A DNA stretch of 64,000 bases from Ptychodera flava (Eukaryota > Hemichordata > Enteropneusta > Ptychoderidae), in NCBI RefSeq assembly GCF_041260155.1, contig NC_091940.1:4286501-4350500 (forward strand), given 5' to 3'. Positions within the stretch are counted from its first letter, which is position 1. Each line of letters begins with the position of its first letter. The notes under the pieces are model-generated. The model was not told the DNA's origin and made no database searches. It saw only the letters and a program-made list of their open reading frames with translations. Below, in pieces: positions 36,366 through 52,179 of this stretch. The position numbers and the translations under genes are program-made.

Positions 36366-38362
36366 ATGATTCTTGCTGCTGTAGCTGTGTTGTCACTATT
36401 CGCAATTGCAGAGAGTAACGGTAAGCCAGTTGTGATCATATATATTCATGAGAATTTAATCTAAAAGCTATTTATTTAATCGCCCTAACTTTTATATTCC
36501 AGGGATTGTTACTCAAGCTACCATTTGCTGTGACATGATTGTACGCTGGCAGAACTACTACTTGACATTTCGTAATACAGTACAAAGTATTTGCTGTGAG
36601 ATGAAAATCTGATTTCACAATACATTGCCACTTTATTCATTTATACTATTCGATATCCTGATGAAAACGTTGGCATCGACTCAGAAATTGCAGATTCTCA
36701 TATGTAACCGATTGAAAGCAGGTCGAATCTGCAGCCTTCCATTACGATTTAGAAAGTATTCTTGTCACGTCTCTTATGAATTCTGTCGCATTCGCATGTC
36801 AATCATGTCAATTATGTATTATTATTACTACCACTACTACTACTACTACTACACTTTATTTGAAGAAGATAACCTGATTGCAATAAAATAAATGTAATTT
36901 CCATCAGAGCCCTCCTGAGTAAAGAGACAAAAATTACACTAACAAGTCGTTAAATAAACAAAACAAAATATGAATTGGATGACAAGAAAATGTCAAAGAC
37001 AAAATACAGGCTAGTTTAAGTCAGAGCCTTCATTACAATACTTCAATAAAAAATACCTATGTTCTCAACGCCTTTCAATTTGTACAAGAATTCAAGTACC
37101 TTGCCAGAAGACAAAACATATGATACAACGAAGGAGAAATTTTAGTTCATTTCGGCTGTGGAGGGCGTAGGTTTTAATCACAGAAGAGTTTGAGGCATGA
37201 AACTCTGTCGGTTGTCGTGGAGTCTGAATTCGTTATTTTTTACCACGTCATTCAGAGTATGGTCCACTTTGTGCTGGCAAAAAATTCATGGTATACACCG
37301 ACCACGTGTTCTGGAAAGACGCGAAGGCTTTATGCGAAAGCAAAGGTGGTGAATTGGCGAAAATCACCGATCGGGAGACAGACGAAATGATCAAAAACTA
37401 TATCCAAGGGACTGGTATCATCGATGAGATTCAAACAGGTCTTTGGATCGGTTTAACCGACAGGCGGACAGAAGACACTTTCAAGTGGGGGGATGGTGAG
37501 AAATTATTGGATTGCGGTAGCTATTCCAACTGGAAACCTGGTGAACCAAACAACAACGTCAAGAAAAACGAAGATGGTCAGGACTGCGTTCAGCTATGGT
37601 AAACAAAGCATGAAACTCATCCATAACTAATTACCTTCAAAGAAAGTAAAGATAACGGTGTATCCTTCCATTACAAGAATACTTAATATGGTTTAATCTT
37701 TATTTGCCGCCAAAATGACCCTCATGAATTTGCCACATGGCTTGTTGTTGCGTTTTAAAAACCAAATTAAATTTCTTGGCGATATTAGGATGTTTATTGA
37801 TCTTTGACAAAGACAGATCTTAAATCGATTCCATCACATCTTGTGGCTCTCTATCTTCGAAAATTTTCACACTTGCTTCATTTCTTTTATTACAATGCAT
37901 TGGATTCAACTTACTGCCGTAATTCTAATTCTATTTTAATTCTACTTGCAGGAAAAAGAGGAACTTGATGTGGGACGATGAATATTGCGAGTATCGTAAA
38001 AAAGGATATGTCTGCATGTTTTATGGTAGGTTCATAGCAGAGCCCAATGTAAACAAACTTGTCATTCTCCTTTCCCTTTTCATTCTGTGACGTAGATCGC
38101 TGTCATTAGTAAGAGCGCTTAAAAAGATACTCCTAAACGTGTTACTACTTGATTAGGTGAAGTTAACGCTGTCTGATGTGAATTATTATTATAGTATCAA
38201 AACAGCAGTAATTTTATGGTGTTTCCTATAAGAGATGTCTGTCCGTAACTTCTTTTTAATGTAAGTTTTCGTGTCATTCTGTTTACCTTTTCAGAATGCG
38301 GCCAAGAATGTCTACGTTGTGCTGGAATTGAAGAAGCCACAGCGGCCCCGACCTTGGAATGA
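36366..38362 (+). CDS. Secreted C-type lectin, gene C (4 coding exons)
   Basis: Coding exons 36366-36420, 37256-37598, 37952-38025 and 38295-38362, with GT-AG introns in phases 1, 2 and 1, encode 179 aa. Residues 1 to about 16 are a signal peptide (MILAAVAVLSLFAIA). The CTLD has C45, C129, C145 and C154 in the standard pattern, WIGL at 82-85, an extra C24 and C105, EPN at 115-117, GQDC at 126-129 and WDDEYC at 140-145. EPN points to mannose-type sugar binding; Q127 in place of the canonical E is shared with its paralogues. The tail exon gives ECGQECLRC plus a 12-residue extension ending in APTLE, longer than in A and D. It should be secreted, possibly disulphide-linked. It is the first plus-strand gene of the cluster, divergent from B. 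Confidence 0.92.
36818..36852. repeat. (ATT)n/(ACT)n microsatellite in gene C intron
   Basis: Trinucleotide run TATTATTATTACTACCACTACTACTAC and onward, between exons 2 and 3 of gene C. Confidence 0.8.
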
Positions 38363-38475
38363 ACTTGACATGTCGATACCATGGCAGTTACATGAATCCG
38401 AACAAATCACGTGAAAGTCGCCTGTCTTCCAACGCTTAATTTATTCTTTTAAATTGTGTACATTGCTAATTAGTA

Positions 38476-38481
38476 ATTAAA
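38476..38481 (+). terminator. Possible polyadenylation signal of gene C
   Basis: ATTAAA, a common variant signal, lies 114 bp after the stop codon. No AATAAA is closer. Confidence 0.35.
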
Positions 38482-38489
38482 TACTTGTC

Positions 38490-40240
38490 AAAGAATAATT
38501 GTATCGATTTGTAAACCTTTTCATTTGTATGTTTGAGATACCTGTATGGCCATCAAAAATTCAATGTTATCTTTCTTCTTTGGCTCACCATAACTTACAA
38601 ACCTCTCTGTGCCATCCTAGTCGCGATATCACACACAGAGAGACACACATACACGCACGCACGCGCACGAAGGAAAAGCTACACACACCCTGTATCGATA
38701 GCATCGGCACATCAGGGTTCGCGATAAAGCGCCTAGTCCGTTTGGTAGCCTTTGTTTGACAGTTTGTTCATCTTCTCGCGGTTGGTTGCTATACACTGTT
38801 GCCAAGGAGTGTACTCGATGACAGGTACACAATCGCCAGCGATCTCGCTTGCCGGACCCGCTTAGTCCTGACCTCACTTCTATTGTTCACTTTGCCCTAA
38901 GTAATGTTCACTATGTGACCTAAATGCAATTCAGTCCTCATAGCTTATTTCAGCTTCTTTCCGAGCCATTTAAAGAGAGAGTACCTGAGGACCTGACACG
39001 TTGCTTCAGAAAGTAGGTAACCAAAATCTTCATTTCATTCATTCATCTTTTCCTTGCTTTTTTCTGGTCTTGATGGGAGTTAAATCGGCGGATGTCATGG
39101 AGAGCAAATGTTTCACATGATGAACGACTCGCGGGCTGTAAATCTGCGTTACTTGGCGCTATCTGGGCCGCGTCTCGACACCGAATGAATGCTGTATTTG
39201 TGCCCCAACATAGTGTAGACACCATTGCTGTAACGATACTTCCATTTGTATACTTGTTAAAACAAGGCACGGTTACTTTATCCATGAACAAAGTAACTTG
39301 TCATCTCTTCTTCAGCGGGATGAAAGACAAATTTCAAACATGTCAGATGTTGAAAACATATCGGATGTTGAAAATTTCCCTGTTGGTTTAATTCTGATTT
39401 ATAGAAGTTCTCGGTAAAAGAATTCAGTGTGGTGAAGTTATCAGTACCGTCTGTCGTTTTGCGGTTCCTTGCGTAATTGTTCACTGTTTGTCGTGATATC
39501 TCCTTCAGGGCAAAGCAAAACTACAGCATGCTGCGCTTTATTTTCGGGTGTGTCCATAAAAACAAATTTATTTAGTTAAGGGTCACTGGACAGCGTAAAT
39601 GACTAAGTTACTGTGTTGTCAATACTTACGGATGAAAAATCTGAATATCGAAGTCGGTTGGGTAAAACAATGACTAAACCATGGAGTTAAAGGTGAAATA
39701 AACAGGATGGGGTTGTTATGAGACTGCTAGCAGAGTACAGGTTTGTCGTAAGTTATAATGTGAAAATTTCAAATCTCATGACTTAAATATCGTAAGCTTG
39801 CAAATTTCTGTGAAATCATGTTTCAAACGGAGAACAGACCTATACACATCCGAAATATATGGTTCGAAGTCTAGCTGCGACTACCATTGACCGAAATCTT
39901 ATACTTTGAATTTTAACATTACAGTTGACCGTACGTTAGATTATAACAGACACATTTGAACGACACTCTAGTTGCAGCAAACACTCTGAAGGAAATCTAA
40001 GATTTGATATGTTAAGTAAGTACATAGCTAGGTGTACATAGCTTTAAATGTCTTTGGCCTCTGTTTTGTTTTGGATTTACTGTCAACAGCGACTTCGGCT
40101 AAGTAAAATACTCGCTGTCATTTTGCGTGTGTTGCTGTTGCATCAGGGAAAACGTATTCGTTGATGGCGTCGTTATGAAGACTCCTGTCTCTATGTAAGT
40201 GATACTATTTTGTTTAGGAAAATAACCATGGTGACACGTA
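38490..40240. other. No gene seen
   Basis: Spacer between lectin genes C and D. A CA/CG-rich tract lies at about 38634-38672 (CACACAGAGAGACACACAT, CGCACGCACGCGCACG). No coding exon was supported. Confidence 0.5.
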
Positions 40241-40245
40241 ATGAA

Positions 40246-40865
40246 GAGCAACATAAATTATGTCACATAAGGAGAGCGTCTTCAAGGTGTGGTTAGTGAC
40301 AGGGGAACGAAGAATGCGTACTGTATTGGAAACACACAATTGCCAAAACCCGACGGTGTGTTTGCATGGCTGGTATCATTGATCTGTTGACATTACATGT
40401 ACGTATCGGTTCCCCGGTTATGTTAGATCAGATTACATGTAGTAAGTGCATGCAACGGAGGTATCTGTTACTCGTCAGATGGGAGAGCTGTCACATGATA
40501 TAGGAGGCTGGTCCGGGGGAGATCGAATGTGGCCAATCTTGTAAGGTACCACTCTCCACACATCCCCTATTGAAAATGCAGCATAAATTATGTCACGCAA
40601 TCTAGGAGAGCGTCTGCGAGGCGTTGTTTGAGACCGGGGAAGGAAGAATGTAACTTATTGGAAAAACACAGTTGCCATAACCCGACGGTGTTTGCCTGGT
40701 ATCATTGGTATGATCTTATATTCCGGTTCCTCGGAAAGGTTCCTCGATTATGTTCGATCAGATGCAACGAAGATATTTGTGACTCATCCGACGAGAGACG
40801 CGGCTTTCACATAGGTGGGCCGGACGAGATCGAGTGTGGCCCGTCTTGCGGTGAAACATGACCCT
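40246..40865. repeat. Tandem duplication of about 320 bp
   Basis: Copy 1 (40246-40545) and copy 2 (40577-40865) share ATAAATTATGTCAC, GGAGAGCGTCT, AACCCGACGGTGT, TGGTATCATTG, TTATGTT.GATCAGAT, and GAGATCGA.TGTGGCC in order, with indels. Both copies sit between lectin genes C and D. Copy 2 has a 77-codon frame that is not conserved in copy 1, so I do not call a gene. Confidence 0.8.
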
Positions 40866-40869
40866 ACCT

Positions 40870-44002
<3,133 letters not shown>

Positions 44003-44056
44003 GTTGCTTGTTTTTCCAGCCATACCCCGATCATCAATACAGCTGAGATTACCGAT

Positions 44057-47000
44057 ATGTGGCTCCGTGTGGCTCTTGTGTTTATAGTGTTGGGTTACAG
44101 TCAGAGTAATGGTAAGTTTTAACAAATCGTAGATATGTGGTCGTTCTGACTTCACAAATGTCAAAAATATTTAAAACAGTCCAAATCTTGGAATGGAATC
44201 GTACAAAATATCCGTGTTGAACTCATGGTGTGTTGAGTAGAGCGAAGTTTGCAGAAAGAGTATTACCCAGAAATCGTAAGGGCTTAGTCCAAGGAGAAGC
44301 AAAGAAGTCACCTATGGTATTTGCTCCTGGGCAAGGCAGCTGAATTGAAAGTATCCTTTCCAAGATGTAATATTTGTGAAATATCATGACATATGTATGA
44401 TTCTTAATTACACAAATTTTGTGTATCAGGCCGGAAAAAATGTACCGATGACGCTTGGCATGTTTGTGCTCAGGGAAACGATATGCTGCCATGTCCATAC
44501 GAAGCTCCCTCCTTATCAGGAGTACTCTAGTTATAGCATCGTTATAACACCTGACACCACAATGCATTCATACATTCATGCACAGACTGAGATTCACGAT
44601 ACATTTTACACTTTTGATATTGCTCTATTAATAGTTGTGTTGCTTTTAATACTAATTCAGTGATTAACGATGAACTCAATGACGCTTTTCATTTATATTT
44701 TAACTCTTTGCTTGCAAATGAAGTTTGCCTAACCTCAGCCAAAGTAGGTCAGGAACTTGCAATGTCCACTCTGCTGGTAAAGGTTATTTTTAGACAAGAC
44801 AGGGTGTTAATAGAAAGAAAATACATGTGCTTGTATAAAAAAACATAACGTATGGACTTCAGAGAATGAAAGCATACGACAAATCACCTTCATTTCCCGG
44901 TACATTTTTGCACACCAAAGGTGAGTTTTGTTTGATTGCGGGGTTGACGCTTCTGAAAATCAAGTGACCCTTTCCTTTCTGTACTTCTCAAAGAGAGCAT
45001 GAACCCCTCTAAGCATCTGTCCAATTTTACATGCCCCCCTACTCTCCGCGATTTGTCGGCTCATGCTTGTCCGTCCATAATAACTGACCATTCACGCAAT
45101 GCAAACGTGACGATCTACTTACATACATTCTCTTCCGTACACGCTTCAATATAATTGTGCCATTGACAACTTGTTCAAGTGTAAAGATATCTTATATGTG
45201 TCGTGCTGATCATGTTTGTATAAAACAATATTCACATATATATGTGGGCGGGGCTTTTGACTTAGCCAATGTTTCTTATATCATTCCAGAGTACGGACCG
45301 CTTTGTAAATGCAAGCATTACAGGGTATACACTGACCAAATGTATTGGACTGAGGCGGCGCTGTTCTGTGAGTTGCAGGGTGGCTTACTTGCGAAGATCC
45401 CGGATAAAGAAACTGACGACTCTATTCGGAGCTATATCTTGGATAGTGGCGCTGGTGACGAGGTTTCATCGGGTTTTTGGATCGGTCTAAATGATCGACT
45501 TGAAGAAGGCATTTTCAAATGGCTAGACGGGGAAGAGTTGTCAGAATGCGGTAGTTATACCAACTGGGCGTCTGGAGAACCAAACAACAACGTAAAGAAA
45601 GATCCAGAAGGACAAGACTGTGTACAATTGATGTAAGATATCGCCAAAATGCTCATGACACACGTTGACATCAACTCTTTTCTTCATAGTTCCTGTACTG
45701 AAAAGTAAAAGCAGCGCTCTAAACTCTGTTGTATTCAAGCAATTCTAAACAAAACGCAGTGTCATTTACTTGAAAGTAGGTTTTGCACCAAAATGGATGT
45801 GGGACAGTGCTGGAACATTCTTTTGCACACATTTACCGGACGAAATATTTTCCCTTCAACGCATGCTTTTAGACATGTCGCCTCAATCTTTATCTTTGCA
45901 AATAATTATATGTACTTAAGTCCTATTTTAAAATGTAGGCGTATCATCTTCGATGCTCTTCACTGGTGTCGCGTACTTGTAGACGACATATATAATATGG
46001 CTGTTTTCACCTAGGTTATGGTGAAAAATTCGTAAGAACGCGATAATTTTGCATTGTCTATCTTACCAACCATATTTTCAGCCGTTCGCCGAATAGCACC
46101 CTTGCTAGTGTACGTGTTGAAAGAATGAAAATTAATTTTAAATACATACCGGGTATAAGCTTACTATGTTGTTCAACTCACTGGATAAATTATAAACTTG
46201 AACTGAATATTTATGGAAGTGTTTCATAATTATGTCTCTTTCATATTTCCTCGTTCGCACATACAGTATGAAAATAGCAGCGAGTCTGAGATATCAGTCA
46301 AGTCTGTAACTTCAATTTACCTTCTATCATGCCCGTTATTATTTAAAATCAGACACTGAGATTTGTTTGCCCTTTTCATAAACACGACCTTACACTTCCT
46401 GTCCTGTGTAGGCGCAAGGAACACAGAAGGCAAATGTCAGTTTATCTCTTATGAGAGCACTGGCAATACCTACGATGAGTCTTATTATAATTGTACCGTC
46501 TTTATTTTTTCTTGCAGGAAACGACAAAACTTTAAATGGGACGACGATTATTGCCAGGGTCAACGAAGAAAGGGTGTTGTGTGTCAGTTTAACGGTGAGG
46601 GCGCTTTTCGCTTTAGTTGATCTGGTGATCCGGGTGGAGGGGTCTTTGATAATGAAGGGTTGGCTGGAGGAATCGCTTTCACGAGCGGTTTCCTGAAAAG
46701 AGGGTCACATTTTGTTGAAACCATTTCTTTGGGTTGATCTCTTATTTGTCAAAAACACGTTTCAAGGTGATGAGTAGCGAATGTCCTATAGTTCTGAGTA
46801 GGTATAAAATGGCGTAGATTAAGTGACAGAAGATAATATATCTTTTCAATATTGAGTTGTTGTGGTTTTATATAATACGTCTGTTTACGTCTGTTAATTG
46901 AACCCACCGTACGTCCAGACAAAAATGACATCGTGATAAATGATTTTATAGGTAATTAAGGCGGCTGTCAGTCTGGGGCTTAGGAGGCTACAATTTCGAC

Positions 47001-50000
47001 AGGGCTCATATTTTCCACTCGCCCATACCATAAATACCTGACATGCATACCATACATATACTAGCCCTTCCCCTCAATGAAGTCATCGATGTCGGCCCTA
47101 TGGTGCATCCGCGATGCTATAGCGTTCTGTCTAATGTTTTAAGCAAATTAAAAAGTTGACCTGCATAAAGCAGGGAGAAAAGTTTTGAATTCGCAGTGAG
47201 TAGTGGACAGCAATTACGTGTAGTAATGGTAAGGGAGATAGAGGTGGGCTGGAACGTGGCGGACGTTTCTTTTCAGTTGGCGACCTGATCATGACAATTA
47301 ACTTACTTTCGTTGTCTTGCAATTGTCACTCTCAAACGTGTTTGTGGAGAAGTAAAACTGTATTAACGGAATGGGACAATAAGTAATTTATGCCGTTGCG
47401 CTGTTGAGGAGATAGGTATTATGAGTTGTTGAGCTGGCGACTCGCCAATATCCCATTTGACATTAGACAGAACGCTATAGCATCGCGGATGCACCATAGG
47501 GCCGACATCGATGACTTCATTGAGGGGAAGGGCTAGTATATGTATGCTATGCATTCAGATAGGGTATGGGCGAGTGGAAAATATGAGCCCTGTCGAGTTC
47601 CCATACCGGCTAGGACTCAGGGTAAAGCTGCGCAAATTGGTAAATTATAAGTAAATGATACATGCACTCGCTATACGTCATGATCCGATGAGCTTTCAGA
47701 GATGTTTTGAGATCAGAGTGCAGGTGTAATTTTGTAGAATAACAAGAAAGCCTTAGTACGTGTCATTGCCCGAAGAAATCATTTGTTTTAGGCTGCATTA
47801 AAAAACGCCTCTGGAGTTGGGGGGATTCAAAAAAATGTTCTGATTTTTTCAAATATCCCCCAATAAATTCGCAATGTGTTCAAGTCCCCTTCCTACTTGC
47901 TATAATTTTGAAGTTCCTCTCTAAGGAAGGTAAAATGTGGCCGATATACTGCTTCGTCCCAAAATATCAAATCATAATACATGGGAGTCTATTTGGCAAA
48001 CTATTAACATTTTCCCAAAACAACAATCTATATCTGTACATTTAAAAGTGTATATCTGTTCATCTATAGACGTTTGATAACTTGATGTATAAATGTACTT
48101 GATTAGCATGGGGTGTTTACAAGTGCACATGTGTACAAGAAATTGAATTTTGGAATTTCGCCAAAAATGTTGATCCAACTTTACATGGGAGTCTATGAAA
48201 AAACTGTGAATATTTTTTCTCAATTTAAATCTTGCAATATTGTGCATATATGGACCCTGAATAATTGACATTATTATACTTGATTAGAAGAGGGTGGTTA
48301 CATGTGCATATTTGTACAAGAAATTTGATCTTGGAATTTCACCAAAAGTGTTGATCTACTATACATTGCACAGTAATTGAGGCTACCCACAATTCTCCAT
48401 GATCTGTACACAAGGAGATCACTCACTGAACTGAAGCAAATTTCTTCTGTACACAGAACAACTCGGACCATATTTCAACATTCAGGCAACATAGTTCTGA
48501 TAATAATAATTTTCTGATTTCCCACTGTGAATACTGAGAAGATCAACCCCTTTTCCGCGAAGGAGATAGCAATTTTGTAATTTTGTCGACATAGATTTTT
48601 GACAGCCATACACAATATTTTCAAGCAAACTAAGGGAATAAGTTGCATCTGTGTTGGCAAAAGAAAGGGTGATTTTTTTTAATGTTCGTAACAAAGGAAA
48701 TTTTCATGCTTGACAGGTGGTATGATGAGACCATCTTAGTTGCTGATAACTTTATCTTGACAAGTGTGCAATTTTTAGCACCTCCAAACATCGACTTCTC
48801 ATTCAATTTACTCTTGAATTTTAAACATAATCAATAATTTTGAACATAGTTTTAACAAATAATCCTGAACTTAAATTGTCAGTTAAAAATTGTTAAGAGA
48901 ACGATAAAATTGAAAAAGCCTTTAGCAAAAAATGTCTGAGTGAACAAATCGAGGGGAATTGTGAGTACCCTTACTAACTGTGCATTGTAGTCTGTTAGGA
49001 AACTATGAATAATTTTTTTACAATTACAAAACTCGGTAAATCTGTACATTTATGTGTGCTTGATTATTGATTCTAATGTACTTGATTAGACTAGGGTGGT
49101 TACAAGTCCATGTGTGTGCATGAAATTTGATTTTGGAATTTCACTGAAAATATTGATTCACTACATGTTTTGCTATGTTATCTTTATTTATTCAAGTGTT
49201 ATGTGTGGACTTGTATAATGCCAAACCCAGCCCCAAGGGCTTATACATTAAAGTAATACAGGTTTCTATATATTGTAGGCTATGAGGAAACTACAAAAAA
49301 CACATAGGTTATCTTCTCCCAAAGTGTTATTCAAAGGTTGTTTGACCTGAAGCTTCCAGTTGTTATTGATGCCAATATGCACTACTCTAAATAGTTTGTA
49401 TTCTGTCAAGGTCCTCAAAAATAAAAATGAACATACGGCGACACGGTCATTTACACTGACCTAGACCCAATTTATTGTCAATGGGAGAATGTTATCAAAT
49501 AAATTATCTCCCAAATTGTTATTGAAAGGTCAAGTTAAAACTTTTAGTCATTAAAGAGGACAGTTTTGCACAACAATGGGGTTGTTTGGTAAGTAAAAAT
49601 CATGACAACCTAAATCTTTTGCCTTAATGTGGCTGCTTAGATCATCAATACATTGTTTAATACATGTATACCCTAAAACGTGCGTCCGGAGGGCGCGCCG
49701 AAAACGGAAATGGCGGGAAATGAAAAGTGCCAGAAGGCTCTTGAAAAGGAATTTGGTATTCAATAAATTTTCCAGTCCCCCCCCCTTTGTAATGTCAGTT
49801 TTTTAGATCTCCCCCGGCATGTTGTAAATGTTTTCAAGTCCCCCCTAAAACCTCCCGCCCCTCCCCTCCAGAGGTGTTTATGAATGTAGCAGACATTTCT
49901 CAAATAAAACTACTAGAGTATGCTGATATTGTAAACATGTTTGTTTAATTTTCTATTTGCCCATAGTTTGTGACGAGGACGTATGCAGTGCCTGCATTGG

Positions 50001-50007
50001 TGACTAA
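44057..50007 (+). CDS. Secreted C-type lectin, gene D (4 coding exons)
   Basis: Coding exons 44057-44111, 45290-45632, 46518-46594 and 49967-50007, GT-AG introns, phases 1, 2 and 1, 171 aa. Residues 1 to about 16 form a signal peptide (MWLRVALVFIVLGYSQ). The CTLD keeps all consensus cysteines, WIGL, C105-GSYTNW, EPN at 115-117, GQDC and WDDDYC at 140-145. Its third coding exon is one codon longer (77 nt) than in A to C, in the loop before KGVVCQF. The tail VCDEDVCSACIGD retains the three-cysteine pattern but not the preceding E. The N-terminus has CKC where A and C have one cysteine. The leader exon begins after an acceptor at 44019; the upstream exon and promoter were not located. The last intron is 3.4 kb and repeat-filled. 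Confidence 0.88.
46996..47596. mobile_element. Fold-back MITE, ~147-bp arms, in last intron of gene D
   Basis: The left arm (46996-47142) begins TCGACAGGGCTCATATTTTC and includes GGTGCATCCGCGATGCTATA. The right arm (47450-47596) is its reverse complement with small indels. About 300 bp of interior is non-coding. No target duplication was clear at the outer ends. The frames over the arms are mirror images of each other, not genes. Confidence 0.85.
47960..49170. repeat. Diverged repeats in last intron of gene D
   Basis: Units containing CTTGATTAG, a GGGTG.TTACAAGT core, GTACAAGAAAT.TGA and TTGGAATTTC.CC.AAA recur at about 48098, 48280 and 49079, with looser similarity before and between. A second pair, CTCCCAAA.TGTTATT.AAAGGT, occurs near 49315 and 49508. 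They are old non-coding repeats. Confidence 0.6.
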
Positions 50008-50296
50008 GAAGACACAAAATGGCAAAATTATCTTCCATTTAATCCCAGCTTGTTATCTGTAACACAACTGACGGCAGGCCATGTTTTCCAACTGATGATA
50101 CATCGTTGAAAGTACCGGTCCTACTTACAAGGAATCCATTCTTAGAGTCGGAAATATTTGGAATTGTCGATTTTCCATTTTCCGGCTTTGCATGTATTTT
50201 GTTTTTTGTTTTGCTTTTTTTTTAATCAGACTTGTGGGCATATAATGTCATATTACTCTTCAATAGACGGTTTATGTAAAATATGTATCATTTTCT

Positions 50297-50325
50297 AATA
50301 AACAGTGACCGTTTCAACAAATAAA
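50297..50325 (+). terminator. Polyadenylation signals of gene D
   Basis: Two AATAAA hexamers (50297-50302 and 50320-50325) lie about 290-320 bp beyond the stop codon of gene D on its strand. Confidence 0.6.
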
Positions 50326-50329
50326 CAGT

Positions 50330-51384
50330 AATATTGTGATTATACGTGATTTCTTTTTTTAAATATTTTAATTACTCCCACAAAAAGATGATAGTGATTG
50401 AAGGAATGTCTAGGTGAGAAGACAAGGTACATACATATGTAAAAGTGAATTGTGTTAGACAATCACGTTGACGGGTTCAGTTTGAATCAAAAACAGTTAA
50501 AAGTTTTTTATTAGCCTTATCTCAAAACAAATTGATTGATTAAACTCAACTTTCAAAGGCGACAACAGATAATGTCAACTTACTCCCCGGCCACAAGATC
50601 TATTCTTTTAAAAGGGAGTCGGAAAGGAACCCGGCGAGGATAAAAAAATATAGTGACAATGTCGTATGTCTTGCGGGGCAGGTATTCAAGAGGGAATGTT
50701 ATGCATAGGGATGGGAAAGTATTTGGGAGAAAAGGGGTGAGAAGTGAAAGTCTGATGATGATAGATCGAAATGTATAGAGGGTTGACAGGGAGCTCTTAC
50801 GGTTGATAGTTAAGGTAGAAGGCACCTCGGGGACAGACATTCGGACTCTCAAATTTTTACAATTCTCTTCTGATATACCACATGTATGGGTTCATTTTAA
50901 AGCTCTTGGTGAAAGAAAACATTTCACCGGCTTAGTTTATCGATATTCGAAAATTTTTATTTTTCGCCATAGAGTTAACACAGGGATGGCGGCCATTTTG
51001 AATTTCTCATATCGGTAAATCTTGGGTAATTTGTTTCTCTAGTACCAAAATTTGCACTGTGACCCCCTATTTTTATTCTTGATTTTGAAAGAGAATGATT
51101 GAAAGATCCCTTGAGTAAAGTTAGAGCAAAAGTTTAAGTCTTTCACTTTCGAGGTGCATAATGCCTTAAGAGATGGAAGAAGGTGCTTTGTGGAGAGAAA
51201 TATGTAGAGTGAGTGTAAGTGTAAGGAATGGGTATTTGATTTGTAAGATAGTAGGATAGTTAACCTATAGTTAACCTATAGTTAACCTATCGTCGCTTTG
51301 TGTGCACGTCAACTATACTTTAATTACCCAGAATTGACAGTTTGCTAATTCAGCGTTTTCGTTGGAGGCCGGCACCCGGCGAAA
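50330..51384. other. No gene seen
   Basis: Spacer between gene D and the nested-element region. It contains a short tandem, TTAACCTATAG three times, at about 51259-51291. No coding exon was supported. Confidence 0.5.
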
Positions 51385-52179
51385 TAGCGATGTTTCACTA
51401 AAGACGAACGCGTCGTTAATTCTGTAACGGGATTAGGTGTGGTACCCTAATTAATTAGTAATCGTCAGTTCTGTTCGTCGCCTTCCGGCTCATTATGATA
51501 GTCTATTCTAGACTATAAGTATGCACTACGACACAATATATATAGGATTGCGGTGCCAGTACACTATCCTGTGCAGGACCGAATGTTTATTAACTGGAAA
51601 GTTAACTATGGCAACACGACAAAAAACAAAGCAAGCAAACTAAGAAAAGGAAGCTCTTCTGCCTATAAGCAAGGCAAATTGCCCGCAAAGATACTCAAAA
51701 ACGCAAACACGAAACAAGCACATAGCCGCCCAGGAAAAACCAGAGAACAAAAACCCTAAAAGCTAAAATTAGGGAAAAAATACGACTGGAAACCTGTACC
51801 CGATTGCAGTGCTACATGTGCTCAAAGATATCGGGCAAATCTTGAAAATTAACTGAAAATTTTTAAACGCAAAGCGAAAAATCAAAACGAAAACAATACA
51901 AATTCAAAAATTGAAAAAAATATTACAAAGCAAAGAAAACTGGATGCTGCACAGTGAGTGGCACACTGCTAGACTGACAATATTTCAAAACCGACACACT
52001 GGACAAACATCCTAACACCTGCCGACAGGCCACTCATTGGCTAACAATGACGTCACGCTAAGACAATAATTTCCCGCTATTCTTCAAACCGCGGGAAATT
52101 TCATGTCTATTCTAGACTATAAGTACGCACTACGACACAATATATATAGGATTGCGGTGCCAGTACACTATAGACTCAA

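Noticed and set aside
40628-40861. 77-codon frame ending IECGPSCGET, reminiscent of the lectin tail exon
   Set aside because: It lacks a splice acceptor before the cysteines, and the sister copy at 40246-40545 does not keep the frame.
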